A stretch of DNA of 64,000 nucleotides, taken from Sipunculus nudus. Its lineage: Eukaryota; Annelida; Sipuncula; Golfingiida; Sipunculidae. The position numbers and the translations under genes are program-made. How positions within the stretch are numbered: the first letter of the stretch is position 1; the number at the start of each line of letters is the position of its first letter. Below the pieces are notes generated by a model that saw nothing but the letters and a program-made list of their open reading frames with translations, made no database searches and had not been told where the DNA came from. Location: positions 7,328,339 through 7,392,338 of the forward strand of contig CM049316.1 of assembly GCA_026874595.1 (NCBI GenBank), read 5' to 3'. Positions 1 to 12,600 of the stretch are shown here, piece by piece.

Positions 1-480
1 TGTAAATACTTGGTTTGATCCTGGTCCCAGAGGTCTGTACACAACACGATTTATCCTTAAATATATGACAAAAAGGCACATGGTAATCCAGGTATGCAAG
101 TTTAGAAAGATGCATGTAAATCAGTCAGAATAAAGAATATAAACCAGTCCATAGTCCATGGATGTATACTAAAAATATTTACAGATATCCACCACCTAAA
201 ACATTCAGTGACCATACTAGTATTTGGCACAATTGTTAAGCAACTTTTGCTCAAAATGTCTTGGAACCTTGCAGTTGATCCATTAAAATACTGTGTAACT
301 GAAATTGTCCAGTCTCTAATTTGTAAATGTATGTAGATTTGTCATGTAAGAAAACTGACAAATTGGTTTCATATATAAATCAACTGGTCCCTGTGCATCT
401 AAAATGTGTACTGATACTCTGTTGTGCTGGACAAAAAGACACTGTTTAGTTGAAAAAAAATTCCAGATGGTTCATGTTTT
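1..480. other. Sequence downstream of TSNAXIP1, no gene seen
   Basis: AT-rich, with stops in all frames. I see no exon, repeat array or RNA gene here. Confidence 0.5.
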
Positions 481-488
481 TATGTGGT

Positions 489-508
489 TTTATTAAATCT
501 CCTTTATT
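489..508 (-). terminator. Polyadenylation signals of TSNAXIP1
   Basis: Two AATAAA hexamers on the minus strand (489-494 and 503-508) lie about 140-160 bp past the stop codon at 647, a normal spacing for a short 3' UTR. Which one is used cannot be seen from sequence. Confidence 0.55.
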
Positions 509-646
509 TTAGAAATCCTGTTCTTTCAAATTGTGTGATTTTAATTTAAACAGTGCATGGAAGAAATCACCATGAATACTTTTAGAATTTATTTTTATGT
601 GTATTGGCACTTATTCACATAGCAATATGTTTTGAGTATTGTCCTC

Positions 647-3600
647 TCACTGTCGTTTGCCAATGCGTTTGATGTTGCCGTTTTGTAGTCGGCTGATTAG
701 GCTTGACTGTTCTTCAGGGTCTGCTTTATCAAAGTTTTCTCGCTGACATTTAAATGCCCAGCTCAAGTATCTGTCCATGTCAGCCTGCTCAATCTCAGGA
801 TCTACCAATGTGATGGCTCTCTGAAGCTCATTCAGGGTCACGGGGCTGAAATTTATAAATATAGATATGTCACTACCCTGTCCAATGGTCTGGAATTTAT
901 AAAAATATATATACATTACTAATCTTAGCCAATGGTTTGATATTTATAAATGTAGATACATCAATACCCTACCAATGGTCTGAAATGTATAAATATATAT
1001 CTGTCCCTACCCTGCCCAATAGTATGAATTGTACAAATATAGATATATCACTACCCTAGCCAATAGTCTGAAATTTCTAAATATAGATACATCACAACCT
1101 AGACAAAAAAAATAGATACAGAACTACTATGGCTAAAGGCATTTAACTGATAAAATCTAGGTGTATCACTACTTTGGCCAATGTTCTGAAGTTTTAATAA
1201 ACTCTAGGTACTGACATGTCATGACCATGCTAGGGCATGGCCTGACATTAATAAATCAAGGTGTGTCAATTCCCTGGCCCCAGAAATGAATAATTGCCAA
1301 TGTATTCATCATGACTGACTTCCTGCAATGTAATTATCATATTCATGTATGCTTGACAAATGTGTATGTGTAAATGTGTTTTTATATTCCATGCTGAGGG
1401 TAATACTTAAAACTTTGACAACTTGAGCTTAAACTGATAATGATTACTTTAATTTTGCTGAGACAGTAAAATATATAATTTTGATACATATTTTAGATTT
1501 TCATATATCATGAAAATGAATTCATATTCTCTTTGTTTCAATCATATACTTAATTTTGTTCAAATTTGAGAAAATAACTTACTTGATTTGTAAACAGTTT
1601 GATTTATTTCAGTACTCACTTGCTCTCATCCAGGGCAGCCTTGATCTCCTCCACATACTGAATCCGCTCCTGTTTGATCTGTTTCTTTACAGCATCCAAA
1701 AACGGTCCCACATGGCCCTCATCATCCTGAAAACATTAGTGTTAATTATTATTATGTCATAGTCAGGATCAATTATGACAGATGCAGAGTTAGACCATAC
1801 TGCTTACCATAAAGCTTTATCATACGACTTAATCCCCTTCTCTAAAGACTCTTTACAAGTTATATAAAAATTATTCATTTACTATGTATTTTATTCTGTC
1901 TTTCTTAATGATCAGATGTTGCATACTTTTAAGCCTCATTTTATACAGCGATACAATCTGCAGCCAATTCTACTCTGAGAGATGTATGATCTTTTCTTGA
2001 TTATCACATTCATTGAATAAAATGTCCACCCACAGGCTGCATGGTGTATTTAGAAAACAAACTGATCTCCATACCTGAAGGAAGAGGTTTTTGTATTCAA
2101 GAGTTTCTGCCTCCTTTGCCTCCAGTTCAGTCTCTGCCGCTGTTGATAAAGCTGTCAAGACGCTGTCATCAAAACTTGGAAAGAATTCGCCCAGTGCTGC
2201 CTGGAAATCTGCTTTGGAGAGTGAACCCAGGTTGCCACGTTCAACGTCCAACCTCGTCAAGTGGTTCAGGAGTTTGACAGTCGCCTCGATGTCCTGATGA
2301 TGAAGTTCTTCATCCATCTAAAAATGATAACACAGGATCACATGTATGTTTACATATGTCTATGTCCTGTACTTGGGAGTTTTTATGAGATATATAACTG
2401 ATACTGAGCAGGCATCAATTTCCTTTCAGTCGTATTTTTACAATGATTCCCTGTAGAGTGCATTTTTTTAATGGAAGGGTACTATAAGATGTGTTACACT
2501 GTGCATCATAGCTGGTAACAATTATGGCAATAAAGTGTGGGGGTATATGCCCATGAAAGCAGATCCATATTGTTAGTGCCAGCTACAGTAGTCGCATGAC
2601 AAAATTACTGTCAAATATTGTGACAATCAGCAGCCATTTGGGAGACATTTGGTAACAGATGACAGACAATGCACCATTATATAAGTTCACAGAGCAAACT
2701 GAAAGTTGAGCTGGTCTGCATCTAATCAATCACCTGACTGAAAAGTAAATAAAATCATTAGGTTTCCACAAACAGTGCTGTTTTAAGTACTGGTAACTGT
2801 ATCTGGTACACATCTGTGATATATCTTTTAATGTTGGAAATCTCAGGGTGGAACCACTTTGAAGCAGCTTCAAGTCTTTATACAACTACAGTTGATCAAA
2901 ATACTTGGCTAATGCTATTTTAGGATTTATGTTACCTCTCCAGTGAGAATACTCCAGAATATCCCAATTGGCTGGTCATGGGCGTAGCGCTGGCAGGCAT
3001 CGTGCAGGTTATATCCCCACTCCACCACCAGCTGCTCGATACCAAACCGACGCTGTAGGTAAGTGTGTAAGAAATCTGCCAGATCCTCCCTTTTTCCATC
3101 TGTCTTCTGTAAAAGCAAAATAATAACATGCCTTGAGAAAATAACCTTGCATGTTGTCACACTGCTGCCCTGAATGTGCATGTGTATCTAATTACAAAAC
3201 ATGGCAATGCTGACCAAAATATTTTAATAGAATTAATGAAACAGCTGCTATAGCTTAAGATTTGTCAATGATCTCAGACACATAACAAGGGCTGTTTGTT
3301 TATACACAGGGTTTCATATATAGCTTTATCCCATACTAATTACAAGGGATGTGTGTCAATACATACTGGTAGGGTAAAATATTCAGCATGATCTTGGATG
3401 CATTTCAAGAGATGTACATATGTTAATACACAAGGTTTAATATTCAGCATATTCATGAACATGTTACAAAGGATGTAAGTTAATACACAAGGTTTAATAT
3501 TCAGCATATTTATGAACATGCTACAAAGGATGTATGTTAATACACAAGTTTTAATATTCAACATATTCATGAACATGTGACAAAGGATGTATGTTTATAC

Positions 3601-6600
3601 ACAAGGTTTAATATTCAGCATATATTAATGAAATGTGACAAAGGATGTATGTTTATACACAAGGTTTAATATTCAGCATATTCATGAACATGTTACAAAG
3701 GATGTATGTTTATACAAAAGGTTTAATATTCAGCATATTCATGAACATGTGACAAAGGATGCATGTTTATACACCAGGTTTAATATTCAGCATATTCATA
3801 AACATGTGACAAAGGATGTATGTTTATACACAGGGTTTAATATAAAGCATTATTTCAGACTCATTACAAGTGGATTGTATGTTTATACACATGGTTTAAT
3901 ACACAGCATGGTCCAGAGGAATTTGTGTCATATATACATACTCCTGCATCATGTGCTCCTTTCTCCCTCCAGATGTCTCTGATAAGCAGGTTACAGTCAC
4001 GCTTACCAAGGCGACGGTTCCTGACTTTACCTTCATACTGTAAATACTTAGGAACAGTGGGGCCAGTACCCTGCAACACACATTAAAAAAATAGCATTAT
4101 CATATTTTGTTGACAAGCCTTATTCATATTCAGTATGTCTCAAGTCTGTAACTTTATGTTCTACTTAATTGATAAACAATAATGCTAGTTATACATAAGT
4201 GTATTTTGTTGTACATTTAAATTTAGTTGTGTGTGTATTCATACAGAAAAAAAACATATTTAGCATTTTTCAGACTTTGTTGTAAATTTGTACATCGATC
4301 ATAGCTTTTACCAATACATCATCTAAGAAATTTGCAATTTTATAACTTTACAAGCAAAATATAAATATATTGTAAAGCAAAAGTTTCATATCATGGCAAA
4401 ATAAAGTTTCTGAAGAAGTGCATAGGTCAAAGCTGAGGGGTCAAAGGTTATCTTGCTCACCTGTCCATCAAAGTATTCAGCCCCGCCCATGTCCATACCA
4501 CTGCTGCCTCCTGTGATCTCCTGTAGAAGGACGTCCACCAGTTCCTTACTCGTTTTACCCTCAGACAGTTCCTTCCAGCGTGAAATGCCCCCAGCAACGT
4601 GGTCAGCACATTTCTCCCACTCTGGTCTGTTATCATATCAGGGGAACAGGTTCATTCAATATTTACAATGCTTTGTATCATTCTAATTTACCTGAACTCA
4701 TTGGCCTTGTCTTTTAAGATAATGTATATGTGTGCATGTTTAAGTCTTGATTTGGCTTCCTAAGTCTTTATGCAGGAAAAGTAGGTGGCTAAAATTAATA
4801 TTTGGAGCATCCCCTCCCCCCTTCGGAACATTATGTAATACTACTACCCACAGCCTCTGTAAATTACTTAGTAATGTAAGATTCACTTATGAAGGTACAA
4901 CAGATTAGAGAAAGTGCATCTCAGTTCACCTGATGGTCTGCCTGTTTGGAATAGAAATTATATGTTACATGTTGGTGATGAGGTGATGTCTGAACATCTT
5001 TCCGCTGGTTGAATGAATTGGATGTCTTGCTGCTTCATGGACTACTTACAAGAAGTGTAGGAAAACTTGCCCATGGCTGGCAGACTTAAGGTGTGTTTTT
5101 CCTGTATGTCAATGTAAGAAAACAAAAAATTATCTTACCTTGGTGTGGCTGATCGTCTCAGCTGTTCACTCTCAACATAGAAATCGTCTCTCTGCTTCAG
5201 CACTTGTTTGTAAGTCTGCAGGAGCGCACTTCACAAAAAATAAATATGAAATTATCATGTGGATGCTCTGACAGATGCTGTGACAGATGTGACTGACCTG
5301 ATAGAAAAAATATCATACAGACTAATAATGCACTCTCTTGATGGCAGTGATCGAGTATGAACACAATACTTTAATATATAGGTGTAAAATTATTTAACAG
5401 AAAGGGACCCTAACTGTTTAGAGGATTGATGTTTCAGTGTTGCACTGGATCTTTGATTAAAACAAAACTATTGATAGTACTATTCATTCAATCTATTTTT
5501 ATAACTTATCTTGGTAAAATTAAATACTGTGTAATTCTTTAGCTGTACAAATGATACATTATGCTCAATGAACATTCCTTACAACTATATAAAAGTTATG
5601 TTTAAATATGGATCAGGATGCCATCAATAGTTTCAATGACTTACTCATGTTCATCCTGTAGTTTTTTAAAATCGTCTCTCATTTCCAACATTTCCTTTTC
5701 AAGTTCCTGAGGATTAAATAAGGAGCTTTGTCAGTAACACTTACAGCCAACACACTATATTTGTAAATAATTTAACATAATCACAAACGGACATCCTTCA
5801 GATAATGTAAGGTGAACATATTAATTGTGATTGAATAATCATATACTCTAAGTGTCAAAGGCTATTCACATGGTAAAACAAGAAATTACAGAAATTATAC
5901 ACAAATCAAGGTAAAATTATCCAAGATTAAAAGAACACATTTACGAGACAACAATTTTTGAGAAAATTTGCCTTGATATGAAACATATTCAGGGAAAGGA
6001 TTAAGACACTGCTTGACGAAAACTTAACAAATTTACTTTCATTAATAGTTGCTTTGTCATGAAAAGGAAATCCTTACAATAACTTTCTGCTGCTGCCCTT
6101 CATAATCTCTGCGAGGGATCACATCCCCATAGTTAGCGATCATCTCATTTAACCTCTGGGTGGCATTGGCCTCATCCTCGCGTGCACGTCTGAGAAAAAA
6201 ACAACAAATAGTTTACAATATCTCCCCTAGTAAACACACAAGAACATACTTACATTATAAAAATAAACCAGATTTCCAACTGTTTGTCATTCAATGGGCT
6301 TTAAAATGTGATTCAAAAACAATCTTCATTGATAAAACTTAAACTTATAAACTTCATTTTAGCTATACTTTCCTCTACTCATTCAATAAATGCTGAAAGT
6401 CCTTCAGTGCTAACATTGCATTGACATATTAAACTGTTGTCATAAATGGCAAAACGTAAATATAACGCATCCCTGAAGAAATATCTCTGAACTCTCCACA
6501 GAATTTGTTCGTCACAGGAAAGTTCCAGAAATTCAGTTTAGTTTTTACAGATCAGTTTTACTACTTGCTGTAACAAACCTGAGGGCGATCTTGAGGGTGA

Positions 6601-9600
6601 CTGGGTCATCCTTTTCTTCCTCCAGTTCCTGCATGCTCTGTTTTGACATCAACGCATCTTCCTGCTGGTATCGTAAATCATTGATATCAGCCACAAGCAG
6701 TTTCCTGGCATCGCATTCATCTCTGTATCGTAAGTACTCTGCGGCCAGCTCTTCTTGTAGTTTCTCTACCTGTGCCTCTAATGCCCTCTGCTCATTGCGT
6801 AGTTCGTCAATGCGGGTGTAGAGCCCTTGGTTCTCTTTCCTCAGGTCCACCATGTCTTGTTTCTCCTGATCACGGATATTCATGATTTTCTGATCACATT
6901 GCTCTGATACTGTGACCAACATTTGCTGTAAACGAATAACAAAATCCATGAAAAATGAGTGATGGCATATAAAAAATATGCCCCAGGATATTCCACTTGA
7001 CCTGAAAAGGTTTGAATTTAACATCAGTTGTATACACAGTCGACTTCTAATAAGATAGACCTTATGTGATGGCATGTCAATGGTATTTTAAATTATGAGA
7101 TAGACCTTATGTCATGGCATGTCAATGGTATTTTAAATTGGAGATATAGTACTTATGTCATGGCATGTTGATGATATTTTAAATTGGAGATAGACCTTAT
7201 GTCTTGACATGTGTCAATGGTATTTTAAATTAGAAATAAAGACCTTATGTTATGGCATGTCAATGGTATTTTAAATTGGAGATAAAGACCTTATGTTATG
7301 GCATGTCAATGGTATTTTAAATTGGAGATATTGACCTTATGTCATGGCATGTCAATGGTATTTCAAATTGGATAATTCACTAAGTTCTCAGTTTATAAAA
7401 CAACTAGGGATAGGAATAATATCCTAGACCTTTAAAATGCACAGAGAGCTCTTGTAATGGCGTTTTTTTAGTTTTAGTTCAATTTCTTATTTAATCTATA
7501 CTTGCTGTTTGACAAATACAAGCCACTTATGCTTTGTGTCTGTACAGGAAAATGTTTCACCAGTGCCATTTGTATATAATTATCGAATATAAAACCTGCT
7601 ACATTTACAGGTCAAAACTGCTGAATATTTATTGGTCTTTTTATCATGTTTTGTGGTTTACATTGTTGTATCATACCTTGAGTGGTTCCATCTGTCTGAT
7701 TTGTTCCCGTTGCCAAGACAACATCATTTCATATTCATTCTTAACTGCTGATAATAAAGGTTTGTATGTCTTGAAATCTTCAATAAGATACTCAAATACT
7801 TCTCTGTGAGCCTGTAAGCAGACAAATAACAGTGACAATGTGCAACAAATAAGGGTAAAACACTGTATATCACCATCAATTGGAAGTATTACTTACAGTT
7901 AAAGTGTTGTAAAAAGCAGAAATTGACAACAGAAATGATTTAACTTGGCAAACATTCAAAAAATCATGCAGATTTTCATTTTGCTAGAAATATTCACCAA
8001 ATTATCAGTGTGCTAGTTATTCAGCCATTAAACAGTAAATTCAAACAGTTAGCACGGTGGTGGATACATTTTGGAGAACATTCCCATTATTAACAAGATA
8101 TGTGGTTTGGTATTTACACTGAGAGATGCAACTATATACTGTGGTAGCTATCAGCTCTAGACCTAATTAATTTTTGCCTGGACCATGGTTTACATTGCAC
8201 ATACAAATCAAACTTACCGCTGAACTGCACTCATCAAAAACATATTCTGGACAAAAGTGTAAGGGTCTTAAAACAGAAGAGAATGGCTTTTGGGATTAAA
8301 TGTTATAAGTTCTCCAAAGTGTTTTATCAGGGTTTCATCATGTTTGAATTTACACATGTATTATGTATGCAAAAAAAATGCTTCTGGTATGATTACCTGT
8401 AACCTGAGCTCATTTGGGCCAACATTTGTTACACCAAGGGCTCGGAGTTCTTTCTTCAGGAATTCCTCCAGCTGTTCCAGAAACTTGGGCTTTGGAACCA
8501 TCTGTGGCTTGCCCTGAAGTTCTTCATCAACCAACGCCAGTTGATGGTCTTTTGTCAGCTGAACAGAGGTGGTGGATGTGTGCCCAGTAGCGTGAGCTGG
8601 CCAGGTGTCCAGGCCTCCAGCTTTTGTGTCTTGATGTGGCTAATGTAGATTCATTATGATAATAATGGAAGTACATGATATGATACCAGAAATAGTCATG
8701 AGTGATATTAAGACTCATTCTTTGTTGTAGCTGATGGCCTAAAGCAGTTAAGTAAATGCAAGTAAATCAAGCTTAAACTTAACCTTCATCTATTCATTCT
8801 GTATAAATTAGAGTCACAACACATGTCATTTGTGACACTGACACCAGAGAGACATTGGTAATTGTCTTTAGAGTCAAGACATTATTAGTAATACACTAGT
8901 AACACTACAATTTTAAATTTCACAGAAAATATAACTATGCAATAGGACTGTGGCTGAAACTGTAAATGCCAAAGTATAATAACATGTCAATTATAAGAAT
9001 AAATTTCACTTACTCTTTATTATTTCAGATATACATGATATAAATGACATAAGTGTAATTAACCAACCCAAACATTGATTAAAGTACAGGTTAAAGATTA
9101 ACTGTGAGTGACTCTGATAAAGGTGCCCATTGAACATACCTTTAAGACTTTAGGAGGGGGCAGATTGTAGCGAGGCATGCTTCCTTTGAGGGTGTAGTTG
9201 GGTCCTGACAGTCCATCATACTGGGTTCTGGTATGTGCTGAGATACCCTGGGCAGCATAGCTAAAAGGAAAATTTGCATGTCTTAAACCTTTATAATCAT
9301 AGTGTGTTTAGACTTGTTTAAAGGATCCCACATAAAAAAAGAAGCAGGACGACTGAGGACAAGCTAAATGCCACATACAAGAATAATTTCCAATATGATG
9401 ATCTCAGATTTTCTTCAAAATTTGTCTGTTGGTAACACTGGAATATATAGGTCATACTTTCCTATATCATATTCTGTTAAATTCTATAAGTTGGATAGAT
9501 ATCTGGCTATCTATTAAGAAGGTGTTCATGGTGAAATGTGTTGAACTAATTAACACAGACATTTGTTTGAAAAGAATAATGTTCTTGAATTACCTTCGAT

Positions 9601-12600
9601 TAGAGTGAACTCTTAAGTTATAAAACTTAACTACATACTGAATACACTTTTGAGCCTTCATCAAGGAATGCTTTATCTAGTCCATCAACCAAAAACTTTT
9701 GACCATAAAAATAAATGTGCATATAAACCACCTTTCAAGGCTATTCTTGGACAAGTTGGACATAAAAAACACCTAATCTCAAGTTGGAATCTAAACAGAG
9801 TATGAATTTGTGCACACCACAGAGCCACAACTGGGTCATATGGTATGGTAATAGTTTTCATAAATTATAATAAAAGTTAATTAGAGTTTTTCTTGACTCT
9901 TCTTATCACTGTAGGCATTTGAAATTTGGTCTGTATGTCTGTTTGGTCAAAATGGATGTCACATAAATAATTTTTTTCTTACAAATGCCATTAAAATTAT
10001 ATTATCCAGAGAAATTCCCATCCTGGAGTTTCTTTTATTACTGGAGGAGAGGTCCAGGGAACCATTGGATCCCTGGCAGAGTGGGGGTGGGGTCAGGAGC
10101 CCCTACCTTAAAGGCCGAGTTCCCGAACCATCCGGTTACAGGAGAGGTCATGTGACTGTGACTGACAGCCAGATCTGAGCTTATCATACAGACATCAGCC
10201 TGAGCACGTGGCTTACTGCTGACATGTATACATGTGCTGGTTAACTGTGAATGTGTCTGACAAGTAAATAGTAACGTTATGTCCCCATCTGGATCTCCAT
10301 AAGTGTATTATCATTTCAAAAATGGTATGGGACATTATATAAATATGAACACAGATTAATCATATTTCAAGCATTTCATTTCAAGCAGACTCACTAAAAT
10401 CTGTTCAACAAATGTTGCTGTCTGTTACCCTAAGTAAATGAGAAATTCCTAACATTATTGAAGTAACCCAATGTGGTTCATGTTTCATGTCCATGGCCTA
10501 GCAATAAACTGACCTAGAATTTTTATTCAGCCAAGCCACAGCTTCACTCAGACACTTGGTGTACAGGCTCATGTGACTGTGTAGTGTGTACTCTCATGCT
10601 GTTCATCAAGGTGTAATTTCTAACAAAGCTTGATTTAAACTGGGCTTATAAAGTTAACATTTAAAAGCCAATATGTATTTGTATGGTGCATGGAGTTTCA
10701 GCAGAGCTTGTTCTGGTGAGTACCAGTATTTAGAACAGAGACACTGGCAGACAGTCACTGACTAATGACATGGCAGGCCTGCTTGTGCACAAAGCCACGT
10801 GCTGTTGTTTATACACATCATGGCTGCTAACTGTTTGGCTCCTGCCGTGGCTGTGCACCTCCCCCGCTAAATTTGAACTGGGACTGGCATGGACACTTAT
10901 AATTCATTTTCCTGCAGACGCCACATAAATTGACCTAGAAATGATAATTTATTTCAGTTACTTGCAGTACTAGGAACATGTCTGCCAAAATCCAGCTCTG
11001 GTAACATCTTCCTTCCCAGCTAATATTCAGATTACAGTCAGAGCCCAAGTGAACAGTTGCAGATATTATGTTAAACTCCATGTTGCCCAGTAACGCCCCC
11101 TGGTATTTATAGTGGCACTCGGTCTTTAAGTGAAATTTTGCTGTTCAAATAAAAATAGTTCTCAAATCATTCAAGAGATGGCGCTTCATTCCCAGCTTTA
11201 AATAAACCAAAATCACATCAACCAGTCACTTGTCTTCACCGGCCAGTTAGTAGCATGTGGGACTTTGTGGAGATTATGGGACTGATTCGCATTGGAGACA
11301 GACGCACTTGTGGCTCTATAGTATATATATAGAGAGAGCCGCAGGCCTCTGTCTTCATTTATCTAGCGGACAGAATGCATAGAACGGGGGGAACAGCACT
11401 TGTAGCGACCCCATGTGTTGGATGCCTGTCCTAGCGAAACGGCAATATTGTTTTAGCCAGCGGTGGGCATGTGTCACATCATCACTGCTATTCTCCTGAC
11501 ACCGCCCTCCCCCCACACAACTGAAATGTTATACATACAACCGCAGGCTAAAACAATCAAGTATTTAACCATTGTTTAGCTCGCTGGGACAGGCACCCAT
11601 CACATGGGGTCACATCATGTGCAGAAAACAGCATTTTGAATCCACTAGATCTGCTAGATAAATTTAGGGAGAGGCCTGTGGCTCTGTATATTTATACTAC
11701 ATCCACTGAATACACTTTTGAGGTACGGAATAGTTTTCATACTAAAGAGGGCGATAAATTTTATGTGAGAATTATAACAGCAGCGTAGTAGGTACCTATT
11801 CTATAGGTGGTCTGAAATTGGTACATATGCCGGAATACATCTTTGAGCTTGTTGGGAATTTGTCAACACCCCTGACTTGTGAACAGCTGGTGGATGTTTT
11901 AAAAAGAGGTGAAACTATACTGGAAATTCAGTACCCAAACGTCATTACTATCACTCTCAGTTTTTTTCTCCTACCCCATAAAAAAATTGCCCCCATTTTT
12001 TATTTGGTGAGCTAACCCAAGCCATAGACAGAATTCAGAACACACTTCTACATCTGACTTGTAAAGTAAAAAAAATAAGAAGTGACAGTTAATATATTTA
12101 TATTTTCGCCCGCCAAAGTTTTGATCTAATCCTAAACATGCAACAGAGTGACTTTAGAATCCAGGCTGGAGAACGTAAATCCTGTACTGGGCGAAATTCC
12201 TATAAAATCAAATATTGTGTTTGTAACAGGGAAACTTACACAGTCGGGGGCAAAAAATGTTAATGCTTTTATGCCTAAACAGTACTCACTTTAAAAGTTT
12301 ACCTTCCTTGGACCTGACAGTTGTTCCTAAAGTTGGGACAATTACCAGGGGATGCGTGTGATGCATCATTCTCCGTACAGAAATTTTTCATGAATGTTAA
12401 GGAAAAACTTAACATATCTTGACTCTGTGCTGGAGGTTGACAATGGGTATGACGTTTTATTTTTGGAACCCCAAGGAAATCCCCTCCAGACATGCTTGTT
12501 TTTACTGCTTGAGATCAGGACCTACCTGATTCAACTGATTAATGGACATGACAATTTTAAAGTTGTATGTTCATTGTTATGTTACCATATGATACAAATA

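Noticed and set aside
3340-3982. Open frames of 78 and 115 codons with repeated peptides on opposite strands
   Set aside because: Both are created by the 57-bp minisatellite (19-codon period) inside a TSNAXIP1 intron.
6591-6821. Serine-rich 76-codon plus-strand frame
   Set aside because: Antisense shadow of the TSNAXIP1 coiled-coil exon (6579-6925).
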